Assembly (NCBI GenBank): GCA_964592965.1
Contig: CAZQJX010000031.1
Coordinates: 1 to 22,518, forward strand
DNA from: CAZKMM01 sp964592965
GTDB lineage: Bacteria; RBG-13-61-14; DRUE01
DNA length: 22,518 bases
Direction of reading: 5' to 3'
The notes beneath the pieces were generated by a model. That model was not told the DNA's origin, searched no databases, and was given only the letters and a program-made list of their open reading frames with translations. The translations under genes were made by a program, and so were the position numbers. Each line of letters opens with the position of its first letter. The first letter of the stretch is position 1. Below, piece by piece: positions 6,834-15,078 of this stretch.

Positions 6834-7995
6834 AATCTCACGACTTCCGCCTTATGTTTTCGGTCAGGTAGTTGAGCTTATGCTGGAAGCTCGGCGAAGA
6901 GGAGAAGACATTATTGACCTAGGAATGGGAAATCCAGACCTTCCCACTCCCAAGCCCATTGTGGAGAAATTAAAAGAAGCAGTGGAAAATCCCAAAAACC
7001 ATCGCTACAGCGCCTCACGGGGAATTAAAGGATTGAGAAAAGCCATCTGCGACTGGTATCGGAGAAGATACGAGGTTGAGCTTGACCCGGAAACAGAAGC
7101 CATTGTTACTATCGGCGCTAAAGAAGGACTTGCCCATCTTGTCCTCGCAACCATAGAGCCCGGAGATGTGGTATTTGTTCCCAATCCCACCTATCCTATT
7201 CACTCATATTCAGTGGTGATTGCAGGTGGTGACCTTCGCAGTGTGCCTTTTACAGGAGAAGAGGACTTTTTTGAAGAGCTTTTAAAAGCCATCAAGCTCA
7301 CCTGGCCTAAGCCAAAGATGCTTATTCTCAATTTTCCGCACAATCCCACAACAGCTGTGGTTGAGCTGGATTTCTTCCAAAAGCTGGTGGATTTTGCCAT
7401 TGAGCACAAAATCTGGATTATTCACGACCTCGCCTATGCAGATATCACCTTTGACGGATACAGAGCGCCCAGCTTTCTTGAAGTTCCACGGGCAAAGGAA
7501 ATCGGAGTGGAATTTTACAGCTTAAGCAAAAGCTTTTCTATGCCCGGCTGGAGAGTGGGATTTTGTGTGGGTAATAAAGATTTAATTCACGCCCTTGCCC
7601 GCATAAAAAGCTATCTTGATTATGGAATCTTCCAGCCCATTCAGATTGCATCGGTAATTGCTCTAAACAAATGCGAAGAAGAGGTGGTGAAAATAGCAGA
7701 TGTTTACAGAAAGCGAAGAGATGTTTTGGTTGATGGTCTCAACCGTATGGGCTGGAGGGTCAAAAAGCCCAAAGCAACTATGTTTGTCTGGGCAAAAATC
7801 CCAGAGCCTTATTCAGAAATGGGCTCTTTGGAATTTTCTAAATTCTTGCTCAAAGTGGCTAAAGTGGCGGTGAGCCCGGGGATAGGGTTTGGTGAGTTTG
7901 GAGAAGGATATGTCAGATTTGCTTTGGTAGAAAATGAGCACCGCATCCGCCAAGCGCTTCGTGGAATTAAAAAAGCGCTTTTTAAAGGCAAATAA
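6814..7995 (+). CDS. alaC: AlaC-like class I/II aminotransferase (probable alanine transaminase)
   Basis: A 393-residue PLP aminotransferase of fold type I. The blocks MGNPD.PTP (38-46), SASRGIKGLRKAI (67-79), VTIGAKEGLAHL (98-109), NPTYPIHSY (124-132), HDLAYADI (204-211) and SLSKSFSMPGWRVGF (236-250) follow E. coli AlaC (YfdZ) closely; K239 is the Schiff-base lysine, with D205 and the SKS-x4-GWR phosphate region. AlaC transfers the amino group between glutamate and pyruvate. The start lies inside the end of lipA (20-bp overlap). In several bacterial groups a gene of this type precedes homoserine dehydrogenase directly; here a restriction-modification pair intervenes. The last 45 bases contain two copies of AAGCGCTT followed by TTTTT. 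Substrate could also be another small amino acid. Confidence 0.9.
   Translation: MSEELGRISRLPPYVFGQVVELMLEARRRGEDIIDLGMGNPDLPTPKPIVEKLKEAVENPKNHRYSASRGIKGLRKAICDWYRRRYEVELDPETEAIVTIGAKEGLAHLVLATIEPGDVVFVPNPTYPIHSYSVVIAGGDLRSVPFTGEEDFFEELLKAIKLTWPKPKMLILNFPHNPTTAVVELDFFQKLVDFAIEHKIWIIHDLAYADITFDGYRAPSFLEVPRAKEIGVEFYSLSKSFSMPGWRVGFCVGNKDLIHALARIKSYLDYGIFQPIQIASVIALNKCEEEVVKIADVYRKRRDVLVDGLNRMGWRVKKPKATMFVWAKIPEPYSEMGSLEFSKFLLKVAKVAVSPGIGFGEFGEGYVRFALVENEHRIRQALRGIKKALFKGK
7952..7983 (+). terminator. Terminator-like hairpin inside the 3' end of alaC
   Basis: Two copies of the self-complementary octamer AAGCGCTT (7952-7959 and 7973-7980), 13 bases apart, can form an 8-bp stem followed by a T run (7979-7983). 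It lies in coding sequence ending 12 bases before the alaC stop, directly upstream of the inserted restriction-modification pair. It may only reflect codon usage (QAL and KAL codons), so function is uncertain. Confidence 0.25.
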
Positions 7996-8018
7996 TAGCA
8001 AGGAGGGTAAAAGGTTTT

Positions 8019-8690
8019 ATGAACCAAGAGCTAGCAAAAGTTATAGAAATTTATACTACTAAAACACATTCAGAATTAAGCAATTATTTAATAGGAAAGT
8101 CTAAAGATACTTTGATTAGCATCTTGGTTGACTTATTAACGATGTATATCAACGATAAAAATTCTTCAACCATTAGAGAATTTATTACTGTAACTTTAGC
8201 TGGTTACGAACATAGAGAAGGCAAAATCGGGTATAATGGTTTTAAACAAGATGCCTTTATATCAAAATGTGAAGCTAAACCTAGGAATATTATTACAAGA
8301 GAATTTAAAGGTAGTGAGAAGCTAAACGGTGGAGGTAATTTTTCGGATTATACTTTCAAAAGACTTGAAAAAGACCTTGAAGAAGAAGGACTTAATATGT
8401 TAGTTAGCGGATTTGTGGATGGTAAATTAATTTATATTTTGGAATTTCCTTTTAAATGTGAAGATTTTGTTAACCACCTAAAAACACAACTTGAACATTG
8501 GCAAAATAAATTAAAAGGAAGCACAACTACTGTGGGACAATTTCTGAGGAGTGCAAGTTTTGACTATAGACATTATATTAACTGTCCAGACTTAAAAGCC
8601 ATATATATCTTGCCCAAAAAAGAATTAAAGAAATATAAAAATTTTATCAACACCAAGTTTTATAAGTGGTTGGAACAAAACGCCAAATGA
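8019..8690 (+). CDS. Probable type II restriction endonuclease
   Basis: A 223-residue soluble protein whose name rests on context plus a plausible nuclease core. A D-x6-E-x-K arrangement, D78...E85-A-K87 in GFKQDAFISKCEAKP, fits the PD-(D/E)xK fold, with the downstream conserved-looking block GGGNFSDYTF (104-113). The specific family is not recognised. It starts 23 bp after alaC, with AGGAGGG at 8001-8007, and overlaps the DNA methyltransferase by 4 bp (ATGA). Base composition differs sharply from its neighbours: bases 8041-8100 contain 12 G+C of 60, against 29 of 60 at 7081-7140 in alaC. This marks it, with the methyltransferase, as foreign. An alternative is a methyltransferase-associated protein that is not a nuclease. 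Confidence 0.7.
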   Translation: MNQELAKVIEIYTTKTHSELSNYLIGKSKDTLISILVDLLTMYINDKNSSTIREFITVTLAGYEHREGKIGYNGFKQDAFISKCEAKPRNIITREFKGSEKLNGGGNFSDYTFKRLEKDLEEEGLNMLVSGFVDGKLIYILEFPFKCEDFVNHLKTQLEHWQNKLKGSTTTVGQFLRSASFDYRHYINCPDLKAIYILPKKELKKYKNFINTKFYKWLEQNAK

Positions 8691-9574
8691 AAATAGAAGC
8701 CTATTTAAACCGAATAATTCATGGAGATGCTCTTGAAATCCTTAAACAAATACCAGATAACTCTATAGATATGGGAGTGACTTCTCCCCCGTATAATAAA
8801 GGAGAGAACAAAAAAGGCTGGTTAGTGGATGCGGTAAAATATTCAGGCGCCTCTGATAAGCTACCTGAAAAACTATATCAAACTATTCAGATAGAAGTTT
8901 TAAATGAATTATTCAGAGTAATCAAACCCGGTGGGTCCTTTTTTTATAATCACAAGCTCAGATGGGAAAGAGGTATAATGCTCCACCCTATGGATTGGCT
9001 GAGAAAAACAAAATGGATTATTCGGCAAGAAATCATCTGGGACCGAATGATTGCTGCCAATATAAGAGGGTGGAGATTCTGGCAGGTAGAGGAAAGAATC
9101 TATTGGCTATATAAGCCAAAAGGAAAAAATTTAATTGGAAAAGAACTCAAACCCAAACATGCAAAATTGACTTCTATTTGGAGATTTCCTCCTGAACAAA
9201 AAAATCCTCATCCTGCTCCTTTCCCTTTAGCATTACCAATTAGAGCAATTTATTCAATAATGGATGAACAAAAGGGAATAATAATTGACCCATATTGTGG
9301 CAGTGGCACAACCTTAGTGGCTGCTAAATTATTAGGACATAATTTTATCGGCATTGAAATTTCTAAAGAATATATTGAATATGCAGAAAAGAGGCTAAAG
9401 AACTATAAAAATGAATGGCAATATGCCCAGGAAGAAATAGCAAAACACATTGTTGAAAAAACTTTTAAAGAAAGAAAAGAAAAAGGAGAATTTACAGGAA
9501 GGTTTGGAAAACAGGCTTCTAATCGAAATGATGAAAAAATAGACCTTTTTAACTATCTAAAACATAAAAAGTGA
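8687..9574 (+). CDS. Beta-class site-specific DNA methyltransferase (N4-cytosine or N6-adenine)
   Basis: A 295-residue DNA methyltransferase of the beta class, since the catalytic motif IV (TSPPYN, residues 32-37) precedes the SAM-binding motif I (DPYCGSGTT, 201-209). Other typical segments are PGGSFFYNHK (81-90) and NFIGIEIS (219-226). TSPPY is often seen in N4-cytosine enzymes but also in adenine-N6 enzymes, so the modified base is not decided; the target sequence cannot be read. The ATG at 8687, overlapping the endonuclease stop in ATGA, is preferred over an in-frame GTG at 8666 because it gives the 4-bp coupled junction and the usual N-terminus. A lysine-rich tail of about 50 residues ends the protein. 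The pair is A+T-rich and interrupts a metabolic operon. Confidence 0.9.
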   Translation: MKIEAYLNRIIHGDALEILKQIPDNSIDMGVTSPPYNKGENKKGWLVDAVKYSGASDKLPEKLYQTIQIEVLNELFRVIKPGGSFFYNHKLRWERGIMLHPMDWLRKTKWIIRQEIIWDRMIAANIRGWRFWQVEERIYWLYKPKGKNLIGKELKPKHAKLTSIWRFPPEQKNPHPAPFPLALPIRAIYSIMDEQKGIIIDPYCGSGTTLVAAKLLGHNFIGIEISKEYIEYAEKRLKNYKNEWQYAQEEIAKHIVEKTFKERKEKGEFTGRFGKQASNRNDEKIDLFNYLKHKK

Positions 9575-9587
9575 AAAAGGACTAACA

Positions 9588-10904
9588 ATGAAAGAAGTAA
9601 AAATTGGTCTGATTGGGTTTGGGACTATTGGTCAGGGAGTGGTCAAGCTTCTTAGAGAAAACGAAAAAGAAATCACCGCACGCCTGGGAGCAAAGCTTCG
9701 GCTGGTGGGCGTGGCGGACAAGGACTGGAAAAGAAAAAGGAAGGTTAAGCTGGAAAAATCCCTCCGACTTGACGACAGCTACAAGCTAATCAACAACCCC
9801 GAGGTGGATATCATTATAGAGCTGGTGGGAGATTTTCCGGGAATTAAAGAGATGATTATTGACTCGCTCCGTGCAGGAAAAGCTGTGGTTACTGCCAACA
9901 AAGCTGTTCTGGCAAAATATGGTGAGGAGATTTTTAAAACTGCTGAGAAGAGCGGTTCAGAGATACTTTTTGAAGCGAGCGTGGGCGGTGGAATACCCAT
10001 TCTTCGGGCGCTACGGCACGGGCTTTGCGCCAATCAGATTCGTGAAATCTACGGAATTGTCAACGGCACCTGCAACTACATTCTCACCAATATGGAGCAG
10101 GGAAAAGGTGAGTATGAAGAAGTGTTAAAAGAGGCGCAGAAAAAAGGCTACGCAGAGGCAGACCCGCGCGCTGATGTTGAGGGAATAGATGCGCTTCACA
10201 AATTGGTCATTCTCGTCAAGCTCGGCTTTGGATTGAGCCTTGATTGGAAAAAAATCTACCGAGAAGGAATCATTGGCTTGAGCAAACTGGATTTCCATAC
10301 TGCCCGTGAGCTTGGATTTCGTATTCGCCTTCTTGCCATTGCCCGTGAAGAAAACGGATATATTGATGCCCGTGTGCATCCCACTCTTATTCCCGAAGAT
10401 TCGCTTCTTGCTAAAGTGGAAGGAGTTTACAATGCTATCTATGTTCGTGGGAATTTTGTCGGCTCAACAATGTTCTATGGAAAAGGAGCGGGAATGAACC
10501 CAACCGCAAGTGCGGTAATAAGCGATGTTATGGAGCTGGCAAGAAGAATTATTGAAAACAAAACCCAGCCAGAGCAAAAGCCCAGCGGTTATGTAAAGGA
10601 GAACCCGCGGGGGTTGAAATTCAAGCCCATTGACCAGTTAAAAATGCCTTACTATCTTAGGCTTTGGGTTCTGGATAAGCCCGGAGTTCTGGCAAAAATC
10701 AGCGGGATTTTGGCAAAACATAAAATTAGCATTAAATCCGTTATTCAGCGGGAAGGAAGAGAAGGAGATGCGGTTCCGCTAATCATCATCACCCACGATG
10801 CCCTTGAAAAAAGCGTCCAGAAGGCAGTAAAACAAATCAACCGCTTGAAAGTGGTTATTCATCCTGTTAAATTAATTCGGATTCTGTCCGGACTGGAAGG
10901 ATGA
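9588..10904 (+). CDS. hom: Homoserine dehydrogenase with ACT domain
   Basis: A 438-residue enzyme that reduces aspartate semialdehyde to homoserine. The N-terminal NAD(P)-binding glycine loop GFGTIGQG is at residues 10-17, the TANKAVL block at 102-108, GGGIPILRALRHGL at 133-146, GIVNGTCNYIL at 156-166 and the catalytic ADPRADVEGIDALHK segment at 191-205. A C-terminal ACT domain (about 355-435, starting YYLRLWVLDKPGVLAKI) suggests allosteric control by threonine, as in monofunctional enzymes such as those of Gram-positive bacteria. It follows the methyltransferase by 13 bp with an AAGGA ribosome-binding site, and its stop overlaps the GH51 gene by 4 bp. No aspartokinase is fused. Confidence 0.97.
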   Translation: MKEVKIGLIGFGTIGQGVVKLLRENEKEITARLGAKLRLVGVADKDWKRKRKVKLEKSLRLDDSYKLINNPEVDIIIELVGDFPGIKEMIIDSLRAGKAVVTANKAVLAKYGEEIFKTAEKSGSEILFEASVGGGIPILRALRHGLCANQIREIYGIVNGTCNYILTNMEQGKGEYEEVLKEAQKKGYAEADPRADVEGIDALHKLVILVKLGFGLSLDWKKIYREGIIGLSKLDFHTARELGFRIRLLAIAREENGYIDARVHPTLIPEDSLLAKVEGVYNAIYVRGNFVGSTMFYGKGAGMNPTASAVISDVMELARRIIENKTQPEQKPSGYVKENPRGLKFKPIDQLKMPYYLRLWVLDKPGVLAKISGILAKHKISIKSVIQREGREGDAVPLIIITHDALEKSVQKAVKQINRLKVVIHPVKLIRILSGLEG

Positions 10905-12481
10905 GTAAGGATATTTCCCGCAGAGAATTTCTCTCCGCTCTTACCATCAGCGCTGCTGGTCTGCTCGCACCTAGGAGCAAAGCTGTGAAGGCTGAGAAAA
11001 GCTTTCAGCTTGAGCTTGACTTTAAAACCTCGCTTCATCAAATCCCCAAAACTATTTACGGGCACTTTATTGAGGAGCTGGGAAAATGCATTGAAGGCGG
11101 TATATGGCGACCTGAGAAGGGCAAAAACCAGTTTTTAGATGGTATTGACTGGGAGCTGATTGAGGCGATTAAGCTCATCAAACCTGCTCTAATCCGATTC
11201 CCCGGTGGTTGCTTTGCTGATAACTACCACTGGCAGGACGGTATAGGACCGCGGGAAAAAAGAATACCCAAGCCAAACCGCGCTTGGGGAAGATATGGCA
11301 AGCTTATTGGTCCCACAGTCAGCAATCAGTTCGGCACAGATGAGTTTATTGCCTTCTGTCGGGAAGTTGTCGCCCAGCCTATGATAACAGTTAATGTTGG
11401 AAGCGGAACACCTGAAGAAGCCAGTGCCTGGGTGGAGTATTGCAATGGCTCTCCTAAAAGCAGGTGGGGCTCTCTACGAGCTAAATTTGGTCATCCAGAG
11501 CCTTACAAAGTCAAATACTGGTGCGTGGGAAACGAAGCGTGGAATCCGCTTGATGGAAAATTCTCTGCAGAAGAGTATGCCCGAAGGTATCTGGAATTTG
11601 CCCGAGCAATGCGAAAGGTTGACCCAGAAATTAAGCTAATCGCGGTTGGCTGGACAGAGCCGGGCAATAAATGGAACCAAACCGTTCTGGAGATTGCTGG
11701 TGAAGAGCTGGATTATCTTTCCATTCATAGCTATTATCCGTTGATGCCGGTGGTGGGTGATTTAATGAAATGGACTTCATATCAAAAGGTAATCAACGGA
11801 GCTTTGAGCCGATTTAAAAAAGATTTAAACAAAGGAATTTCCGCGCTTGAAAACTTCTCTCCCAAAGGAAAAGAAGTGAAAATCAGCTTTGATGAATGGA
11901 ACCTTTGGTTCAGCCCCTGGGAGTTGTATCAAACCAATTATAACTTAAGAGATGGCTTAGTTATCTCTGCTATGCTCTGCGAGCTTCAAAAACTGGCAGA
12001 TAAAGTTGAGCTTGCCTGCCTTGCCCAACTGGTTAATACCATCGGGATTATCATCAGCACTGGGCGCGGAACCTTCCTCACCCCCAGTGCCTGGGCTTTT
12101 CATATATTCACCAAATACGGTCAAGATGAATATCTAAAACACAAGCTCCTTGCAGATGGCGATATCCCTCTTTACCTTAGCGCAACAAGAAATAAAGAAA
12201 AAAACCAGCTCAGCATATTTTTTGTTAATCTGAGCAAAAGAAAATCCCTGAAAGGCAAAATAATTATTCAGGGATTTGTTCCAGAAGAAAAAGCAGAGCT
12301 CGCTCTTCTTTGGCATCAAAACCCGATGAAGTATAACAGCTTTGAAAATCCCAGAGAAGTTGCACCAAAAATCTCTCAACAAAAACTCCAGATAAAGAGA
12401 ATATCTGATAAAGCTATCTTTGCTGTTAATCTGCCTTCTCATTCTCTTTTAGCAATTTCTTTAAAAGGAGTCTGCCTGTAA
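10901..12481 (+). CDS. GH51 alpha-L-arabinofuranosidase with Tat signal
   Basis: A 526-residue glycoside hydrolase. The N-terminus SRREFLSALTISAAGLLAP (residues 6-24) is a twin-arginine signal, so the enzyme should be exported folded to the periplasm or beyond; there is no lipobox cysteine. GH51 features are IYGHFIEELG (52-61), IRFPGGCFADNYHWQDGIGP (98-117), the acid/base glutamate E212 in CVGNEAW, LSIHSYY (273-279), and the nucleophile E332 in SFDEWNLWF. The acid/base loop reads GNEAWNP rather than the usual GNEMDGPWQ, so specificity may be altered. A beta-sandwich domain closes the protein. It is locked into the threonine operon by a 4-bp ATGA overlap with hom and a TAATG overlap with thrC, an unexpected place for a secreted polysaccharide enzyme. 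Composition looks native, unlike the restriction-modification genes. Confidence 0.88.
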   Translation: MSKDISRREFLSALTISAAGLLAPRSKAVKAEKSFQLELDFKTSLHQIPKTIYGHFIEELGKCIEGGIWRPEKGKNQFLDGIDWELIEAIKLIKPALIRFPGGCFADNYHWQDGIGPREKRIPKPNRAWGRYGKLIGPTVSNQFGTDEFIAFCREVVAQPMITVNVGSGTPEEASAWVEYCNGSPKSRWGSLRAKFGHPEPYKVKYWCVGNEAWNPLDGKFSAEEYARRYLEFARAMRKVDPEIKLIAVGWTEPGNKWNQTVLEIAGEELDYLSIHSYYPLMPVVGDLMKWTSYQKVINGALSRFKKDLNKGISALENFSPKGKEVKISFDEWNLWFSPWELYQTNYNLRDGLVISAMLCELQKLADKVELACLAQLVNTIGIIISTGRGTFLTPSAWAFHIFTKYGQDEYLKHKLLADGDIPLYLSATRNKEKNQLSIFFVNLSKRKSLKGKIIIQGFVPEEKAELALLWHQNPMKYNSFENPREVAPKISQQKLQIKRISDKAIFAVNLPSHSLLAISLKGVCL

Positions 12482-13566
12482 TGGAAGGGGGTAAACAGTT
12501 TATCTGGCAGGGAGTGATTCGGCACTATCGGAAATTTCTTCCCATCAAAAGGGACGACTGCATAGTGAGTTTAAATGAGGGCAATACTCCTTTAATCCCT
12601 GCCCGCAAGCTCGCTGATGAGCTGGGAATTAAACTGGAAATATATTTTAAATTTGAAGGATTAAACCCAACCGGCTCCTTTAAAGACCGTGGAATGACAG
12701 TGGCAGTATCCCATGCGCTTGAAGTTGGGGCAAATGCTGTTATCTGCGCGAGCACAGGAAACACCAGCGCAAGCGCTTCTGCCTATGCTTCTCGGGCAGG
12801 ACTAAAAGCCTATGTCCTTATTCCTGAAGGAAAGATTGCTCTTGGAAAATTAAGCCAAGCAATGATGCACGGCGCAGTGGTGGTTCAGCTGGAGGGAAAT
12901 TTTGACCAAGCTCTGGAAATTGTCCGTGAGCTGGGCGCAAAGTATAAAGTGGAAATTGTCAATTCCATTAATCCCTATCGGATAGAAGGTCAAAAAACCG
13001 CGGCTTTTGAAGTCTGCGATATTCTCGGCTCCGCGCCAGACCATCACTGCCTGCCTGTGGGAAACGCAGGAAATATCACCGCCTACTGGAAGGGATACAA
13101 AGAATACTATGAAAAAGGCATTATTGATTCACTTCCTCATATGAACGGCTTTCAGGCAGAAGGTGCTGCGCCTATTGTCAGGGGGTATCCGATTAAAAAT
13201 CCCGAGACCATTGCCACTGCCATTCGCATTGGCAATCCTGCCAGTTGGAAAGGAGCAGAGCGGGCAAGAGATGAAAGCGAGGGAATTATTGATATGGTAA
13301 GCGATGACGAGATAATCAAGGCTTATAAATATATGGCACGAGAGGAAGGAATTTTCTGCGAGCCGGCAAGCGCAGCTGGAATTGCCGGGCTTTTTAAAAT
13401 GAAGCAAAAAGGCTTGCTCCAGCCAGGTCAGCGCGTGGTCTGCACCTTAACAGGGCACGGCTTAAAAGACCCAGATAATGCCATCAGGTTAAGCGAGCCA
13501 CCCATCACCCTTCCTGCTCGGCTGGACGCAGTTGTGGAAGCACTTAAATTGGAGAAAAGAGAATGA
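12481..13566 (+). CDS. thrC: Threonine synthase
   Basis: A 361-residue PLP enzyme of fold type II that converts O-phosphohomoserine to threonine. The Schiff-base lysine is K68 in NPTGSFKDRG (62-71), with STGNTSASASAYASRAG (91-107) binding the cofactor, the phosphate-binding GNAGN (193-197) and a late EPASAAG block (residues 295-301). The length is that of the short bacterial type, without the long N-terminal extension. The start overlaps the GH51 stop by one base (TAATG) and the stop overlaps the ApgM-like gene by four (ATGA), so translation is tightly coupled. Its substrate must come from a homoserine kinase; thrB is absent here, and the next gene is the likely source. Confidence 0.96.
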   Translation: MEGGKQFIWQGVIRHYRKFLPIKRDDCIVSLNEGNTPLIPARKLADELGIKLEIYFKFEGLNPTGSFKDRGMTVAVSHALEVGANAVICASTGNTSASASAYASRAGLKAYVLIPEGKIALGKLSQAMMHGAVVVQLEGNFDQALEIVRELGAKYKVEIVNSINPYRIEGQKTAAFEVCDILGSAPDHHCLPVGNAGNITAYWKGYKEYYEKGIIDSLPHMNGFQAEGAAPIVRGYPIKNPETIATAIRIGNPASWKGAERARDESEGIIDMVSDDEIIKAYKYMAREEGIFCEPASAAGIAGLFKMKQKGLLQPGQRVVCTLTGHGLKDPDNAIRLSEPPITLPARLDAVVEALKLEKRE

Positions 13567-14810
13567 AGTGGCTGGTGTTAATTGGAGACGGTATGGCAGA
13601 CCATCCTCAGGATTTTCCTGATGGAAAAACCCCACTGGTGGTGGCAAAAAAGCCCCATCTTGACCTGCTCGCTCAAAAAGGAACTCTGGGAAGAGTAAGA
13701 ACTGTTCCCAAAGGAATGCACGCAGGCTCTGATGTTGCCAATATGAGCATACTCGGCTATGACCCGCTTAAATACTACACAGGAAGAGCACCCATTGAAG
13801 CCTATGGATGCGGAATAGAGCTTGAGCCTGAGCAGGTGGCTTTTAGATGCAACCTTGTCAGCCTCAGAGAAGAGAGCGGAAAACTGCTTATGCACGACTA
13901 CAGCGCAGACCATATCTCAAATGATGAAGCAAAAGAGCTCATTCAGGCGCTCAACCAAAACCTTGCCGATGAGCAGGTAAGGTTTTATCCGAGTGTGAGC
14001 TACAGAAATCTTTGCTTAATTCGCGGAATCAATTCTGAAAAAATAAAAATTCCACCGCCTCACGATATTTTAAACCAGCCCATTGCTCCTTATCTTGAAG
14101 AGCTCAGGCAAGAGCCAGAAGCAGGGCTTATCTTAAAGCTTATGGAAAAAAGCAGAGAGATTTTTAAAACCCATCCGGTTAATCTGGCAAGAAAAGAGCA
14201 GGGCAAACTGCCCGCAGATATGGTCTGGCTGTGGGGGCAGGGAAAAGCCCCAAAATTTCCCACCTTAAAAGAAAGATACGGGATAAGCGGAGTGGTAATC
14301 AGCGGGGTGGATTTGGTTAGAGGCTTGGGAAAGCTGGCAGGGCTGGAGATAGTTCGCGTTCCCGGCGCAACCGGTTATATAGATACCAACTATGAGGGCA
14401 AGGTGGAATATGCGCTGAGGGCGCTGAGAGAGGGAGCGGATTTTGTTTATCTTCATCTTGAAGCACCGGACGAAGCCAGCCATCAGGGAGACCTTGAGCT
14501 GAAAATAAAAGCCATTGAACTTTTTGACCAAAGAATCTTAAAACCAATTCTTGACGGATTAGCTACGCTCAAGCCCTGGAAAATGCTGGTTATGCCTGAC
14601 CATACCACACCTGTTCGTTTGCGCACCCATCACGACGACCCTGTTCCCTTTGTGGTAATAAGCTCGGAGCAGTTTTATTCAAACAGAAAAATCAACCGGA
14701 TATTTTCCGAGCAATCCGCAGCCAAAACTGGCATCTTGATTGAACAAGGTTATAATCTTCTTGATGAATATCTGTTTGGTGGAGAAAATGGCAAAGGTAG
14801 TAGTGATTGA
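13563..14810 (+). CDS. apgM: ApgM-type cofactor-independent phosphoglycerate mutase family; proposed homoserine kinase
   Basis: A 415-residue member of the alkaline-phosphatase superfamily related to archaeal phosphoglycerate mutase. The nucleophile-serine block is AGSDVANMSILGYDP (54-68), with the IGDGMAD metal motif at 7-13; the second half has HLEAPDEASHQGD (about 300-312) and MPDHTTPVRLRTHHDDPVPF near 345-365, holding the remaining metal ligands. A bacterial subgroup was proposed on gene context (TIGR02535) to act as homoserine kinase where thrB is missing. This gene fits that: it overlaps thrC by 4 bp, hom is two genes upstream, and no GHMP-kinase thrB is in the window. The role is thus inferred; a glycolytic role is possible. 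Its 3' end contains the start of the ferredoxin gene (23-bp overlap). Confidence 0.85.
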   Translation: MKWLVLIGDGMADHPQDFPDGKTPLVVAKKPHLDLLAQKGTLGRVRTVPKGMHAGSDVANMSILGYDPLKYYTGRAPIEAYGCGIELEPEQVAFRCNLVSLREESGKLLMHDYSADHISNDEAKELIQALNQNLADEQVRFYPSVSYRNLCLIRGINSEKIKIPPPHDILNQPIAPYLEELRQEPEAGLILKLMEKSREIFKTHPVNLARKEQGKLPADMVWLWGQGKAPKFPTLKERYGISGVVISGVDLVRGLGKLAGLEIVRVPGATGYIDTNYEGKVEYALRALREGADFVYLHLEAPDEASHQGDLELKIKAIELFDQRILKPILDGLATLKPWKMLVMPDHTTPVRLRTHHDDPVPFVVISSEQFYSNRKINRIFSEQSAAKTGILIEQGYNLLDEYLFGGENGKGSSD

Positions 14811-14978
14811 AGAACGCTGTAAGGGATGTGAAATCTGTGTGAGCACCTGCCCAAGAGAGTGCCTTAAAATATCTAACCGAACAAACAAAGCTGGATATTT
14901 TGTGGTGGAGTTTGTAAGTGAAGATAAATGCACAGGTTGCGGTATGTGCGCAGAGATGTGCCCAGACCTTGCCCTTCA
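14788..14978 (+). CDS. Ferredoxin subunit of 2-oxoacid:ferredoxin oxidoreductase, 3' end lost in assembly gap
   Basis: Sixty-three complete residues of a two-[4Fe-4S] ferredoxin are visible before the N run: cysteines C11, C14, C17, C21 (CKGCEICVSTCP) and C48, C51, C54, C58 (CTGCGMCAEMCP). It is the delta-type electron-transfer subunit placed first in the oxidoreductase operon. The ATG at 14788 is chosen because GGTGGAG lies just before it and it gives the expected MAKVVV start; a longer in-frame start at 14740 would add residues with no ferredoxin resemblance. It overlaps the ApgM-like gene by 23 bp. Family members are about 70-90 residues, so only a short end is missing. Confidence 0.88.
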
Positions 14979-15078
14979 NNNNNNNNNNNNNNNNNNNNNN
15001 NNNNNNNNNNNNNNNNNNNNNNNNNNNNNNNNNNNNNNNNNNNNNNNNNNNNNNNNNNNNNNNNNNNNNNNNNNNNNN
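14979..15078. other. Assembly gap (100 N)
   Basis: Exactly 100 unknown bases, the conventional placeholder for a gap of unknown size. It hides the last residues of the ferredoxin gene and roughly the first 115-130 residues of the alpha subunit, so the true missing length is probably nearer 400 bases than 100. The frame staying open across it is coincidental. Confidence 0.98.

Noticed and set aside
8666..8686. GTG at 8666 as the methyltransferase start
   Set aside because: The ATG at 8687 forms an ATGA overlap with the endonuclease stop and yields the usual family N-terminus.
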